In this document: in pieces, positions 10,935 to 23,938 of the stretch | Layout: the number at the start of each line of letters is the position of its first letter | Position numbering within the stretch: the stretch's first letter is position 1 | Source of the DNA: Elephas maximus indicus | Taxonomy: Eukaryota; Chordata; Mammalia; Proboscidea; Elephantidae | Direction: 5' to 3' | Length of the DNA: 64,000 nt | Assembly (NCBI RefSeq): GCF_024166365.1 | Contig: NC_064823.1 | Location: 9,604,924-9,668,923 of the forward strand | The notes under the pieces: generated by a model | What the model saw: only the letters and a program-made list of their open reading frames with translations | Databases searched by the model: none | Told to the model about the DNA's origin: nothing | Position numbers and translations under genes: made by a program

Positions 10935-13556
10935 CAGAACCTGTGTAAAGTGGAAACCTATCAAAGAAGGCAAACTCTAGTATTTTTCACTAAACTAATA
11001 ACTTCAGCCTAATACATATTCTCTGAAAGCCGGAACCTATAAGAAGTGGACGGAATCAGAAAATTGTTGGTATTACAGCACAAATAGGAGGAAATGCAGA
11101 CAGAAAAGCTGGGAATAGTGCCAAGAAATACAAGAATCAGAAATAAGGGCTTAGTCTTCCACCCCCTTCCGCATTGCTACCGTGTGTGAGTACATACTGT
11201 GAACCGTTAACTGTTCTCTGACTACATCTATTCTTTACATTTTGCCTGTTTTTTTTGCCCATAAATTTTTTCCAGCAAAAAACAACATCCATAGGTTTGG
11301 AAGAAGTTAAGAGATACTAATAAATCTCTTTATTTTCATTAAAATGTGGATAAGCACACTTTTTTCTTTACCTGGAGAGGCTTTACCTCTCATCCTTACC
11401 TTTAATTTTTAGTTTTTCCTTTAGTTATTTCAATTTTGATGCACATTACTACAATTTTCAAAACTCACTACTTCATTTGCTTGAAATTTTTTCCTTCAAA
11501 ATTCTTTCCAATCAATAGAGAAGCATTTGCTCACTTAACGCATTCAATGTGTGTACAAAGCAAAAACATTCTTCTCATGTGGTTTTCTTTTTTTCTTAAA
11601 TTTTTATGGAAGCGTGCTAACTTGATCATAAAATGATGTGTATAGTTTTTTGTTTGAGACATTCGTGTTTTCTATAAGATCATAAATTCCTTAATTTTTA
11701 TAAGATCTTATTTCCTTTTTTGTTTCTTTAAAAAAAAAATAAAGTGTATCCATTCATAGCCATGGACAAGAGAGTGAGAAATTTATCTCTGAAAGAAGAG
11801 TTTGATGTTTTCAAGATGATACCTGAAGAGAAAAAGACCATCAAGAAAGCTGTAATTAAGCTCAAGTGACGTAAAATGTAAATTTAGTCAATTATGAAAG
11901 AAAATGATAAAATAATAAAAAATACATAAGCAGCATCAACATACACATCAGGAAACAAAGGGATAGAAATTATGCAGAAATCAACAATTCTCCATTTGAG
12001 TGGTTTCTTCCAGCCTCCACCAAAAATGTTCCCATTTCAGGACCTACCCTGAAAGCAAACGTGAAGGAAACGGTGAAACTTTTAGAAGTTGATGAATTTT
12101 CATCATCTAATGGGTGACTTCAGAGCTTCAAAGAAAAACAAAAAAACTATAGTATCACTTGTAATGTAGCTTGTGGGAAGTCAAATGAGGTTGACAAAGA
12201 CATTATTAAAAATTAGCTAACAGACTTAAAAGAGATTATAAGAGAGTATGATCCTAAAGACATTGCAAGTCCTGATGAGACTGGTCTGTTTTACAGGGCA
12301 ATGCCTAATAGGACCCTGAAAATAGAGGGGAAAGAAATATGCTCAGTGTCAGTTTTTTGGTTACCATCCTCTTAAACACACTTTGGGATCAGACATTTGT
12401 GAAACCATGGGTAATTGGGGAGAGCAAGAAAACATGGTGCTTCAAGAATATCAAAATTAATTGGCTTTCAGTAGAATGGAAATAGGATAAGAATTGGATG
12501 ATGGAAGCAATTTATGAAGAGCTGTTAAGTAAACTCAACTATACCTTGGACTTTTTTTTTTTTTTTTTGGTTTTTTATACCTTGAACAAAATCAAAGCAT
12601 CCTTTCATTCATTAACATTGCTACTTGTTATTGGTCCCTGCCTTCGTCCGACATTAAGTTATGTTTCACCACCCACAATGTCAGTCCTACAATCTCTGAA
12701 TTATGACATTATCCAAAATATTACACTACAGGAAACTATTGCTATGAAAAGTGGTTCCCAACATTGGGATGTGCAAGATAGCATCTGAGATTTTGGGGAA
12801 AATCGACGTCCTTGCAATTTAGTTTCTTAAACTAACAATCAAAATGATTAATGAAAAAACCAGAAAAAAGTCTTAAAGACAAAGATTTCATATTTGGCAG
12901 TGATGACAGTGTAGAAAATGAAACAGTTAGCCAGCCTGATAACATCATGCAGATTCAGGACACAAGAAATGGCACTGAAAGGTTTCTCAGAAAATAGGGT
13001 CAATGCAGCGTGTTCCACTGATATCGACAAAGAAATTGCACAGAAGTAGTCAGTATAAACCTGCAAGAAATTGTGGACTTGCAATCTAAAGATGACAACG
13101 ATGAAGATGATGAAGACCTAACGTTAGAAGAGCCTAAGATTTAAATCAAACACAAGTTTTCCGCTCCATAAAGGCTTTGAAGGAATTTGCAAACGTTTTT
13201 GAAAAAGCTACAGACTTAGAAATTTGTTTCAGTAATTTCGTCAAAAAATCAAACCAAACAGTTGGCCTTAAATTTTTTATTAAAACATTAATTTTACCCA
13301 TATCTTTGTTTGAATAGCATGTGCACATATCTGTACATAATTTGAATAAACATGCAAATCAGGAAAAAATGGTTTAGTTTCTTTGCCAATTCTATAAAAT
13401 TGAAAAGAAACAGTTTTTGGTTGTTTATGAGGTGGGATTCTTAATAGAGAGTGATAGACAAGAGGTAAGACTGCACCCTATCAAAGGCAGAAAACTCAAG
13501 GAGACCAGGAAAAACAAGGCAGTTCTGTCGAGCTGCAACTCTTACAGGTTTCACTG
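10935..13556 (+). mobile_element. Tigger/pogo-like DNA transposon, decayed
   Basis: A transposase of the Tc1/mariner-pogo (Tigger) kind is recognisable in broken frames. At 11761 an N-terminal 'MDKRVRNLSLKEEFDVFKMI' gives the CENP-B-type helix-turn-helix start. At 12274-12310 'PDETGLFYRAMPNRTL' is the region of the first catalytic D of the DDE domain. At 12640-12720 a stretch resembles the family's PPxxxSVLQxL segment. An acidic tail follows near 13090-13130. Frameshifts, stops and a T-rich insertion at 12551 make it inactive. The outer limits are inferred from short inverted-repeat-like ends: 'cagaacctgtgtaaag' near 10936 and, inverted, 'cttacaggtttcactg' ending at 13556. The coding identity is firm; the ends are tentative. 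Confidence 0.75.
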
Positions 13557-13885
13557 TATAATTAATAGGTAATGGTGTAGGAAAAAAAAAAAAATGTCCA
13601 GACGAACAGGTCATGTTTAACTGATGCATTACAATAGGAAATTCTAGGCCAAATGAATGCCTCTGATGAGGGAGTGACTGAATATTCCAGTTGGGGTGTT
13701 ACAGCGACTGTTGACACACTAGAATTATCTCGTGGCTAGATTTCCTAATTCTCCAGGTTATCTGCTGAGAAAGCTATGCCTTTTCCATAAATCTCTATCT
13801 AGAGTATCTGTAGAGTGGGCAAATCTAATTTTAGTAGCCCAAGTGCATCACTATTCTAGCCAAAATAAATAGCCTAATTATATGA

Positions 13886-14224
13886 ATATACCATGGACTG
13901 CCAAAAGAACGAACAAATCTGTCTTGCAAGAAGTATAAACAGAATGCTCCTTAGAAGCAAGGATGGCGAGACTGCATCTTACATACTTCGGACATGTTGT
14001 CAGGAGGGATCAGTCCCTGGAGAAGGACATCATGCTTGGCAGAGTACAGGGTCAGTGGGAAAGAGGAAGACCCTCAACTAGGTAGATTGACAAAGTGGCT
14101 GCAACAATGAGCTCAAGCGTAACAACGATTGTAAGGATGGCGCAGGACCGGGCAGTGTTTTGTTCTGTTGTGCATAGGGTCGCTATGAATCGGAACCAAC
14201 TCGACGGCACCTAACAACAACAAC
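13886..14224 (+). mobile_element. RTE LINE 3' end
   Basis: A short 5'-truncated copy runs from 'gaatataccatggactgcc' to the family tail 'ggcacctaacaacaacaac'. It is one of the best-preserved 3' ends in the window: 'tcgctatgaatcggaacc' is nearly identical to the end of other copies and to that of the AfroSINEs. Confidence 0.95.
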
Positions 14225-14229
14225 AATTA

Positions 14230-15980
14230 ACAGGGAATTCACTTTTTCTTAAATCCATGTACATACATGCAACCACTAGAAAATTGAAAAAGGAGAACAA
14301 ATGCTTAAACATTCAATTTTTATTTTGTTCAAGGTTATCTTATAAACATATTAAATTTAGATTCATAGCAAGTTAAATGATATGAGTAATATCAGTGCTA
14401 TTATTTCTACTCTAATCCTACTCACCCCCCTGACTGACTTCATAGCTGTCATCCACTGCTTTATTTAGGAGATTGAAAAAGAGAAGTCTACTATTTGCCA
14501 TCAAAACTTGTCTAGAGAATAAACAATTCCAGCTGTGTTTTTTAAACTACACAAAAATATACAGCTTTTAGTTGATTTAGGGTTGCAAAAGTACAAGTCT
14601 GATTCACCAATTTATGTTTTGCCACACATATGAAATGTAAGAGGATACTAGGAAGAAATATTGTAATGCCTATTGAGATATATTAGATGGCAAAATCTTC
14701 ATGTATTTTATGCCTGATTTTTTCCTGTTTGAAAAGGTCTCCAGTTTTAGCCAGTAGATGTAGGGAACTGATGTAATACCTCAGAATTTAAGCTATGTCT
14801 ATACGATCTTACCATTATAATATCTCTAATTGATTTGCCGTTTATTAATTCAGTCAATAATATTATGTGACAAAGACTGAAACAGTGTGGGTGATAATGG
14901 ACCAAATAAAATAAACTAACTTCATGGAGTTTTACATTCAAGTGTAAGAGATACACCACGAATTTTCAAAAAATCAAATGTAAGGTCATGGCAGTGAACT
15001 ATTATTTTCAGGAAGAAAAATCGAGGCCCTAAAAGTAGACCTTTATGAAGAAGGTGCATTTAAGCTGAGACTGAAGTGAGGAAACTATGTACGCAGTTAT
15101 CTAGGGAAAGTGAGTAACAATTCTTCATATATCACTGTCTAATTTTAATAAAATTTGCATTCAAAAGGTTAAATTTATATTTCAGGATGACTAGAAGGAG
15201 TCAGAGAGAGAAAGATATCAAGTAGTTATGTGTAATTAAGTGGAATAACTAGAAAAGGGTAGGCTCAAAAGTTTAATATATGGAGATAATATAAAAGAAC
15301 TGATATAGACCAAATGTCATTCCATTTTTGTGTCATTCCATTCATGAACTTTTACTTGATGTTATTGAATATAAATGCTTCTTCTTCTTGTAAATTCTTT
15401 TGGTATTTGTTCACCTCTCTTAGACATCCTTTGCAAAATAGACCCTGACAACTTAAGAAGGAAAATTCTTTATACGTTATCTACCTCAGAAACCTCAGGA
15501 AGTGATTATTAATTTTTTTAATTAATTTTATTTATTAAATTTAAACCATTTAGGTACTTGGTCTTTTAAATAAAATCTATTACATTCATTCATAGTTGCA
15601 GCTTATACTAATATAACACAATCTAAAATTGCATTGATTTAACAAAACGAAGATATATTTCTAACTTAACATGTAATTATCAATGGACCCTCTCCTGGTC
15701 AGCCATCCAAAATGCCGTAATCCAGCCATTTAGCTACAATATCTGGAATCTGTGGCTTCCTAGGTCTTCTCATCAAGAAAAGGTACATATTTAAAGTGGC
15801 ACATAGTACCCTTGTTTCTATATTATTTACCATTGCTAGTGAATTGGCCATGCTTAACTAGAAAAAAAGGACCAGATATGATTGCAAAAGTAACAGCATT
15901 CTTTATTGTTGTTATTTTTGTACTTGGGATGGAAAAGACAATACTGGATCCATTTTATAGAGTGCCATTTATAAATAGGA
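14230..15980. other. AT-rich unique DNA
   Basis: No gene, RNA or clear repeat is recognised in this stretch. Short frames at 14747-14959 and the start of 15812-16087 show no family motif. Confidence 0.5.
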
Positions 15981-15984
15981 TAGG

Positions 15985-16775
15985 AGGTTTAGGGTCACGG
16001 TTCCATGGGACATCCCAGTTAATTGACCCAGTAAGACCCAATAACATATGTAGTGCTTTTGTTCTACCTCCTAGTTCTGTTGAGTAGAGTCTGAGGTCTT
16101 AAAAGCTTGCAAGTGACCATTCAAGGTACAGCAATTGGTCTTTATTTATTGGATCAACAAAGGAAGGGCAGTTAGGAATAGGAGGAGGGAATGAAATGTG
16201 TGGCTATTTGCCTCTATGAACAACTGCCTTTTTTACAATAACACCAGAGAACCTGGATGGTGTGGTGCCCAGTTACTATTACTGAACATTTCGATCAAAA
16301 ATTCTATAGAAGAATTCTGATACAAAGACTGGAAATGCCGAAAATAATTTCAAATTCTTATGTAATCCAGAATATCTGGAGCATGCAGATTGGATGGACC
16401 CTTGAAACTATTGCCCTAAAATAATCTTCAAACCTTAAACCAAAAATATTCCCTCAAATTTCTTAAAACCAAAAAACAGTTTTGCTTTACTAGTAAAGAA
16501 TATCTGCCTTTAGCATTATGCTCTTTTAAGACCTATCTATGTGATTTTTTTTATATGACATCAAATGACAAAAGCAACTCGAAATATTAGATATGAAGCT
16601 TAGGGGGCAGTAAGTTTATGTTAATGGGGAGAAACAAATCAGAAGAGGGAGGTGAGAATGGTTGCACAACTTGAAGATGTAATCAACGTCACTGAATTGC
16701 ACATGTAGAAACTGTTGAATTGGTGCATATTCTACTATGTATATTATCAACAACAAAAATAAATTAAGAAAAAAA
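15985..16775 (+). mobile_element. LINE-1 3' UTR, afrotherian type (tentative)
   Basis: Segments 'ccatgggacatcccagtt', 'ggtcttaaaagcttgcaag', 'aactagaaa..gttgaattggtgc' and the ending 'tatcaacaacaaaaataaa' agree with a LINE-1 3' UTR style I associate with elephant sequence. An AATAAA lies at about 16759, followed by an A-rich tail. The 91-residue frame ending at 16087 lies partly in it and is not a gene. The 5' limit is uncertain. Confidence 0.55.
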
Positions 16776-16884
16776 ATTATCGGTTTCATATATTGATGTA
16801 TCTCAGGCACCTATAGAAATTTCTGACATATAATAATTAAAAAACATTGATTGAAACATTAAAATTGTAAGCTCTAAAATTGCT

Positions 16885-17010
16885 TTACTTTGAGTCCCTT
16901 CTCTCTTACTACCTCAGTCTCAATTTCCTCATTTGTAAAATGGGGAAGATAATAGTACCCAAGACATCATTTGATGTATATGACACAATTCCGTGCACTG
17001 TAAAAACCAG
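16885..17010 (+). mobile_element. MIR
   Basis: It contains the MIR core 'ctcaatttcctcatttgtaa' followed by 'aatggggaagataatagtac', a close match to the consensus order. Confidence 0.85.
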
Positions 17011-17214
17011 CACTTTTGGACAGGTAAGTTAGAAAAAAAGGTGCCCTTTCAGTTAAAATTGAAATCAGGCAATGATTGAATCAGGCAACATAACTTTAGA
17101 AATGTTTTGGGCACTGTAAATTACATGTAAAATATGATACATTCTATGCGTTATATCGTTTATGAAGTTATACTAAACATTAAAATAGTCATAAAATCTA
17201 AACTCCCAAGATAA

Positions 17215-17665
17215 TCTTACAAAACCATTCATGATCTGGCCCTTATTAAGTGGACTCATTTATCATTGTTCTTCATTTTAAGTAGACTTTCTAGATGTGC
17301 TAAATTACTTTCAATTAAAAGACATAGAATTTGCTTTTCCAAAGTCTCCATAAATTTTTGATATTTCCTCTTTCTTGGAAAAATGTTACATGGTTCACTC
17401 TTATGTATGTTTAAAACTAACCCAGCCACCCAGAAAGCCTTCCTGGACTACAAAGGCATATTTAACTATTCCTAATTTTTGTCTGTTTTTCCCTCACACT
17501 TAGGAATTTGTGCTTCTTCTCGCAGAATTTTGATACTCTATTTTAAATATATGGACCTCAACAGTCTATTCACTCCTTGAGAGCTAAAACCGTTCTTATC
17601 CATCTTTTTTTATCCCGAGCTTCTACTATGATTCTTGACTTAAGGAGAAATTAATGTTATGAATG
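17215..17665 (+). mobile_element. LINE-2 3' region
   Basis: The ordered motifs 'cattcatgatctggccc', 'gaaagccttcctggactac' and 'cactccttgagagct' match the usual L2 coding end and 3' UTR order (catgatctggcccc; aggccttccctgacc; ctccttgagggcagg). It is diverged and non-coding. Confidence 0.6.
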
Positions 17666-17669
17666 TTGT

Positions 17670-19845
17670 AAAAACTTAGCAACACAGACTAGAATTGGTT
17701 ATTCTTACTATCAGATGCAGAAGGCATTGGAATGAAAGCCACTTTTAAGTCTCAATAATAATGGTGTTTCGTTTTTGTGTTTGACTTTTGAGGCCAACAT
17801 ATAATGTAGGTGATTATTATTTTTAGGCTTTTAGATTATTATAATTTAAAATAACTCAGTAAAATGTACTTATGGAATGATTATGTAATTCTAATCATTA
17901 GGATATTCAATGTGCCAGTCATTTGAAACACGGCTTTACTAATTTATGGAGAAATTTGGCATTTATAAAACATAATTAAAATAATTTAGAATCAATTATA
18001 TACTTATAGTTTGTGTACAGATGAGTTACTTTGGTTGTGTATTAACATTTTGATTAATTCTTACTACAGTAATAAAAATCTATTCCTTAAGCCACAAGCT
18101 GTAACTTTTTGTTTTCATTTTGATCACAAGGGCTAGTGACTTCCTCAGAGGAGTACCTATTTATATAAACATTTATATTGTGATTTTAAGGTCAGTAATA
18201 TTTTTAATTCATCTTTAAAAAATTAATATCCTATGGACATTCTAGTTGTACATGTGTGAATATAAATTATTTTTATATTCTTTTTGTAACATTGTATAGA
18301 AATATCTACATTTAAAAGATGTTTGAAAACATTATGGCTAGGAGTTCTTTAAGGAGCTTTAAGTTTATTCAGAGGAAATAAGAGAGTGATGTCATAAACT
18401 TAATGTTTTTAGTGAAAGTGACAAAATCTTACCTTATTCCTTCTATTATTATTAATAAGTCAGGAATTTGATACTCTTAAAGTCTTGAGTAATTTTAAGG
18501 TTTCAGTTCCTTTAATAAAATGAATTAACAAGTAATAACACCATAACTAGGGTTTAGGGGAAGAATTAAATAAATGAAAGATTTTATATATTTAGAGATT
18601 AACAGAGCTTCTGCCTCCATGGCAAACTTTATCTCATGTATATAACTAATTTCCCTTAATACATATGTAATAAATTAGCTATCTTCTAAATCATGTGCTC
18701 TAATACAATTTTACCATGAGACAAGAAAAAAAAAGGATTATGAAAAGATGAACGGTATCTATGAAAGTTTGTCAGAATCCCCATAATGCCCAACCCAGCC
18801 CAGTGCTGCCCCATAATACACATAATGAAAATGATTATGATGAAAGTGTCCTGATTATCTCACAATTCAATAGGTTTCAGTGAAAAGCGACATATACTCC
18901 TTCTAGATACTTTTTGCATGCATACGTCATCTAGCATGACTTTCCTGTGAAATCTAGCTGTACGTGACTGACGAACATGTAGCCAGGCAAGTGCCATTAT
19001 TTTCATTTCACATGTGCTAAACTCTCTCTTGATTTGAGCCTCTCCGTATAATTAGGCTTCTACGGGACAATACATTTGATAGTTGCTTCTTAGTTTCCCT
19101 ACAGTGTACCAATAAAATGGCGCCTCCTGCCATCTCTTCTGCCTCAGAGCTAGATTGTTTCCCCTATATCTCTCCACTAGTGAAGCATCTTCCGCAGAAA
19201 GATGTCATTCGCCCACCACTTTCTGTCTGTCTATGAGTTAGTAATCACAAGGTTACGTTGTTCCACCTATAGCTTTCCTGTCCTTACATCCCAGCCCCTG
19301 TATCACTGATTTTGAGATCAGCACTTCTGTTTGATACAAACTTTGACCCTTCTTCCATGAATTTACAAGTCAACTCACTATTTCTTGGCCTGGGACTAGC
19401 AGTTTTTGGCTATTTGTAGTTTCTTAATTTCACTTAAACTCATTTCATTACCTATTACCTTAAGTCTTTGACTTTATATAGGCCTGCTAAACACTTCTTC
19501 CTTTGATGAGGTAGAAATGCTGCCATGTTTTTTGTCTCGGATTCCTGTAACACTTTTTGCCTTCACTCTTCCTAGTTACAGAATCATCTTCAGGTTCAAT
19601 TTATTATTGTCTGATTGAATAAATACTTTCATTTAATTGACTTTGTATTTTAAAAAGGTGATTGTTATTTCAAATAAACATTTGTTTGATAAAATGTGTA
19701 GAAAGGAGATTTTCAACAGAAAGATCAGCCAGTAAAGTCTTATTCTATAACTTTTCTTTTGCATTTAGTTTGGTAATTTAGTCGGACATTTACATTTAAC
19801 ACCAATATAATTCTTTAAGTTTACAAAGCCATTTTTTTCTCACTT
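17670..19845. other. AT-rich unique DNA
   Basis: No gene or named repeat is recognised. GC content rises modestly around 19000-19400, without open frames or a CpG island. Confidence 0.5.
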
Positions 19846-19849
19846 GATT

Positions 19850-20200
19850 CTCACTGCATTCTCGTGGGTAAGTACGCTACTTTTTTTTTTTTTTTGTCCT
19901 TGATTTACAGTTAAGAAACCAAACCTGTTCGCATCAAGTCGATTCAGATTCATAGGACCCTATAGGACAGAGTAGAACTGCCCCATAATGTTTTCAAGGA
20001 GCACCTGGTGGATTCAAACTGCTGGCCTTTTTGTTAGCAGCTGAGCTCTTAACCATTGCACTACCAGGACTCTGATTTACAGTTAAGGAAACTGGTCATG
20101 TTTTAAAATATCTTCCTCCATATCATACAGTCATCAAGAGGCAGAGGTGATATTAAACTCCTGTCTTTACTTAGTCCTATGTCAGATATTGACACTATCT
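19850..20200 (-). mobile_element. MIR split by an AfroSINE
   Basis: Outside the SINE, the plus strand reads 'gatttacagttaaggaaact', 'tcatcaagaggcagaggtga', 'ttaaactcctgtctttac', the reverse-complement order of MIR (ttttacagatgaggaaactg; cagctagtaag; gaacccaggtctg). Confidence 0.6.
19916..20072 (-). mobile_element. AfroSINE with 15-bp target-site duplication
   Basis: It is read on the minus strand as 'ggtagtgcaatggttaagag' through to a 3' end at 19916. It is flanked by the perfect 15-bp direct repeat tgatttacagttaag at 19901-19915 and 20073-20087, which fixes both ends. Confidence 0.97.
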
Positions 20201-20367
20201 CGCATTTGAATCTAAGGACTTAAAAAATTAAGTAAAATCATAAAAAACATGAGTTGAAAATTAATGAGGATACCAACTATTACCAAATGCCTTCCAAACA
20301 TAAGCACTTTTGGGGGAATATTTCCACTTTTAAAACATTAGTAATTAGATACCAGTTGTCCAACTGA

Positions 20368-20567
20368 GGAGACCCTTGGTGGTACAGTTAACATGCTTGG
20401 CTGCTAACCCAAGGGTTAGAAATTCAAGTCCACTTGGAGGCTCCTAGGAAGAAAGGCCTGGCAATCTACCTTTGAAAAAATTAACTATTGAAAACCCTAT
20501 GGAGCAAAATTCTACTCTGACACTGTGGTGTCACCATTGGCAGAATCAATTTGATGGCAGCTGGTTA
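20368..20567 (+). mobile_element. AfroSINE, longer variant
   Basis: It has the head 'gacccttggtggtacagtta' and an extra middle segment 'aggaagaaaggcctggcaat' that short copies lack. The end 'ggcagaatcaatttgatggc' is the diverged family 3' end. Confidence 0.88.
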
Positions 20568-20574
20568 TAACATG

Positions 20575-20700
20575 AAAGTAAATGAAAACTTGAGAATATG
20601 TATAACTTTCCCAAGGTCACCCAGCAACAAAATAGCAACAGGGAGATTCAAGATCAGGTCTAACTGGTTGCAAAAACACACGCTTACTGCTATACCACTG
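20575..20700 (-). mobile_element. MIR relic
   Basis: The plus strand shows 'ctttcccaaggtcacccagc' and 'gagattcaagatcaggtc', the reverse-complement MIR order. It directly follows an AfroSINE that probably inserted into it. Confidence 0.6.
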
Positions 20701-20874
20701 TTCTTCCATATTTAGTGTAATTTGTTTAAAAAAATAAACTAAAGCTTAGCTATTATGTAAAACAAAATGCTAGCATTTCTCTGATCAAAAATGTTTCTAA
20801 ACATTCTCTGCATACTTAGTTCCAGTTGACTTCCCTTCTTTTGATCTTTTTCCCCCCTTCTTCTTCTTCTTTTA

Positions 20875-21038
20875 GGAACCCTGGTGGATAGTGGTTAAGT
20901 GCTACGACTGCTAACAAAAAGGTCAGCAGTTCAAATCCACCAGGTGCTCCTTGGAAACTCCATGGGGCAGTTCTTCTCTGTCCTATAGGGTTGCTATGAG
21001 TTGGAACCAGCTAGATGACAGCAAGTTTTTCTTCTTCT
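20875..21038 (+). mobile_element. AfroSINE
   Basis: A near-complete copy with 'ggaaccctggtggatagtgg', 'tcagcagttcaaatccacca' and 'tcctatagggttgctatgag'. Both flanks contain CTTCTTCTTT, which may be the target-site duplication but is low-complexity. Confidence 0.95.
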
Positions 21039-21062
21039 TTGACAGATATCTTTAGAAATCTG

Positions 21063-21745
21063 GCCATCTTTTGTTGTTAGGTGCCATCAAGTTAGTTCTG
21101 CCTCATAGCAATCTTACGTATTAGCAGAAGAAAACATTGCTTAGTCCTGTGCCATCTTCACAATAATGGATATGTTTGAGGACATTGCTTCAGCCGCTGT
21201 GTCAGTGCATCTCATTGAGTGTCGTCTTCTTTAAAGGTGAGCCCCTGCTTTCCCAAGCATGATGACCCTCTCCAGGAAATGGTCCCTCCTGATAACATGT
21301 CCAAAGTAAGCAAGACAAAGTCTTGCCATCCTTGCTTCCAGGAAGCATTCTGGCTCTTCTCAGCTCCTAGACAGATTTGTTGGCTCTTCTGGCAGTCCTT
21401 GGTATTCAATCAATTATCTTTGCCAACATCATAATTCAAATATGTCAGTTCTTTTTCTGTCTTCCTTTTTTATTGTCCAGCTTTTACATGTGTATGAGGC
21501 CATTGAAAAAACCATGGCTTGGGTCAGGAGCACCTTAGTTATCAAAGTGACATATTTGTTTTTTTTAAAGCTTTGAAGAGGTTGCTTTCAGCAGACTTGC
21601 CCAATGTAATATCTCATTTGAATTCTTGACCGCCGACTCCATGGGCATTGATTGTTGATACAAGCAAAACGAAATTCTTGACAACTTCAATATTTTCTCT
21701 GTTTATCATAATATTATCGGCCCAGTTGTGAGGATTTTTGTTTTC
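21063..21745 (-). mobile_element. RTE LINE 3' part, interrupted copy
   Basis: On the minus strand this runs from the RT C-terminal coding part to the 3' tail at 21063 (plus-strand TTTGTTGTTAGGTGCC). It stops abruptly in the segment 'gtgaggatttttgttttc'. The expected continuation of the same element appears 2.2 kb away at 23939-24046, so the copy was split by the ZRANB2 retrocopy. Confidence 0.93.
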
Positions 21746-23922
21746 TTTTTTTGGAGCTCAGCTGACCAGATTTTAATTTTGAGAAATAAACTCTGAAGGC
21801 ATTTTAAGCCATAAGTAACTGTAAGTGAATGAGAACAATGATTTCCATTTACATCACATGAAACAACCATTCATTTATACTTAAGAAAATTTTATGTAGT
21901 GCATTTAAAGTTAAAAATCTCAAGGCAAATGTTCATTCGAATTCACAATGTCTCTGCTGGCTTTTCACCCAAAGAGGAATATACTTCAGCTTTCTTCAAT
22001 TTGCTCCTCATTAACAACTATGATTTAGCCTTGTTTACCCCATCGCTTGTGACAACTAGATAAAGGATACCACATAAAGCATCTTAAGCTATTAAGATAA
22101 ACATTTTAATTTTTTTCTCATCAGCCAACCATATCAATAGAAGAGATGAATTGTTAGAGTGAGTTTTTTTCTTGCCCAAAATTACGTGCCAGTAAGAGAG
22201 AAATGAATAACAACATCTTTCCTCTTCTATAAGTCACAAGATACTTTTACACTAAATGTGGTGGTATAAAAAGTAAAACTGAATAGAAGACTGATTCTAA
22301 GGAATCCTTAACACAGGGAATTTAAAAATGTTTCTGGTTGGCTGTTTTGCAACTTAACTTTAATTTTTTCTTAAGAGAGTCACTTAGACGTAAGTTGACA
22401 TAAACAGGTTGGCTTCTTTTCTCAGGTTAACATAAACAGCCAGTTCCAACTAAGTTACCAATCGCTGCCTCCATGCCCAAAGTTCAGGCAAGGCTAGCAA
22501 TTCTGTCTTAGTCAACAGAAGGGAAATATTCACAAATGAAACAGTTCAAATTAGGAAACAAAGCTCTTTGTTATAGCTGATATAGTTTTAAATAAAGAAA
22601 ATAGTTTTAAATAATGAATGCTAAATATGGCATCTATTTTGGGACATTATGGCTTAAAATGCTGTTTACTTTTAATTTCACAAATAAACACAGCTGTATT
22701 GCTCTGAGAAGCAATGAAAGGTGTTCACCTAGCAGATTCAGCACATCTGACCAAGTAAGACATCAATTTCTTAAAAAATATGCTTCATGCACTGTACTGA
22801 TTTTTTTCAAGAGATAAATTTTAATACATTATTTCTCTTTTGAACTTGAACGGGAAAAAGAATGAGATGACCCAGAAGATGATCTGTGGCGCCTGGGTAT
22901 AGTGTCATTCCACGGGGATTGGCCCTGGGCGCAGGGTTGTTCAGTGTTTTCACCAAGCACCTACTTTCATGTGACCGTGACCTTCCTCATCTTTTTTTGT
23001 GATCACCAGATGAAGAAGCTCTAAAAGAATTCTCTTTCTGTTCCTCTCAGAAGAAGATGATGAACTTGAAAAAGGTCTTTTTCATGGGCAAGAAGAGCCC
23101 CTGTGGAACCTGAAGTTGGATCTTGATTTCGCCTCACGAGATCTCTAATATTCTATGGAGCTGAAACAAGATCTTAACTGTGAACTGGAAGAACTTCTTG
23201 CCCAGAACCTGGATCTAGATCTTGAACTTCAGGGCGAGGATAAGCACGATGAAGATTGTGAATGTGAAGGTTGACACTCCGCGTGACTTCATTTATTGGA
23301 TTTATTTTTATTATTATCGTCTTCACTGGCATCAAAATTATATTTTGAGAGATGAGCATCATCTTCGTTCTCATCCTCAAGTAATTTATATTTAGAAAGA
23401 TCTTCATCTTCGTCCTCTTCTTCTCCTTCTGATTCTTCATCTTCCTTTAGAATAGACGCAGCACCAACTGCCTTCCCTCTATATTTTTTCTTTTTATATC
23501 CAAACTCATCATATTCACCATCAGATTTTTCTCTTTCTATATACTCAACATTTTCTCTTTCATTAAAACCACCACCATATCCTGTTCTTTCTTCTAATCT
23601 GGCATTCTTTGGAATATTGCACATGTTGCACTCTGATCATCAGGCCCAATTCGCGTTACTGCAAGTTTTACACTGCCAATCATTAGCACTAAATAGGGTT
23701 TGGCTCCTTTTTGCAAGTGTCTTTCCTGTTTCTATGCCCTCAGCTTTCATCATCTTGCCTTCAGTTGTTTTCTCTCATCCACATAAATTACAACTGGCTC
23801 TTCTAGCAAAATTTACATTTCCACATTTTTGTCAGGGCAAATCCAATTCCCATCACTGACTGGGAAATTCTTGTTTGACATCTTGGCTATTGACACCACA
23901 GCCGCCCATAACTATGCCTCCA
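21746..23922 (-). pseudogene. ZRANB2P: ZRANB2 processed pseudogene, full length
   Basis: An intronless retrocopy of the mRNA for ZRANB2, a nuclear zinc-finger splicing factor of the RanBP2-type (ZnF) plus RS-domain kind. The ATG lies at 23881-23879 and is followed by a MSNKNFPVSDGNWICPDK-like start. The second zinc finger is visible as DWQCKTC and SECNMCN, then ERTGYGGGFNERENVEYIER, the acidic EGEEEDEDEDLSKYKL stretch, and a decayed serine/arginine-rich end with stop at 22831-22829. A 3' UTR of about 1.08 kb follows. An ATTAAA signal (minus) lies at 21777-21772, about 20 nt before an A-rich tail (plus-strand T run 21741-21752). Defects include a one-base loss in finger 1 near 23833, and adjacent TGA-TGA stops at 23642-23637 where arginines are expected. 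The longest surviving frame is 23289-23624. It has no introns and no promoter of its own is seen, so it is almost certainly non-coding. The symbol suffix P is mine. Confidence 0.95.
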
Positions 23923-23938
23923 GATTTTTTTTTTTTTT

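Noticed and set aside
23289..23624. 111-codon acidic frame as an active ZRANB2 gene or isoform
   Set aside because: It is the surviving middle of an intronless retrocopy with stops and a frameshift before it.
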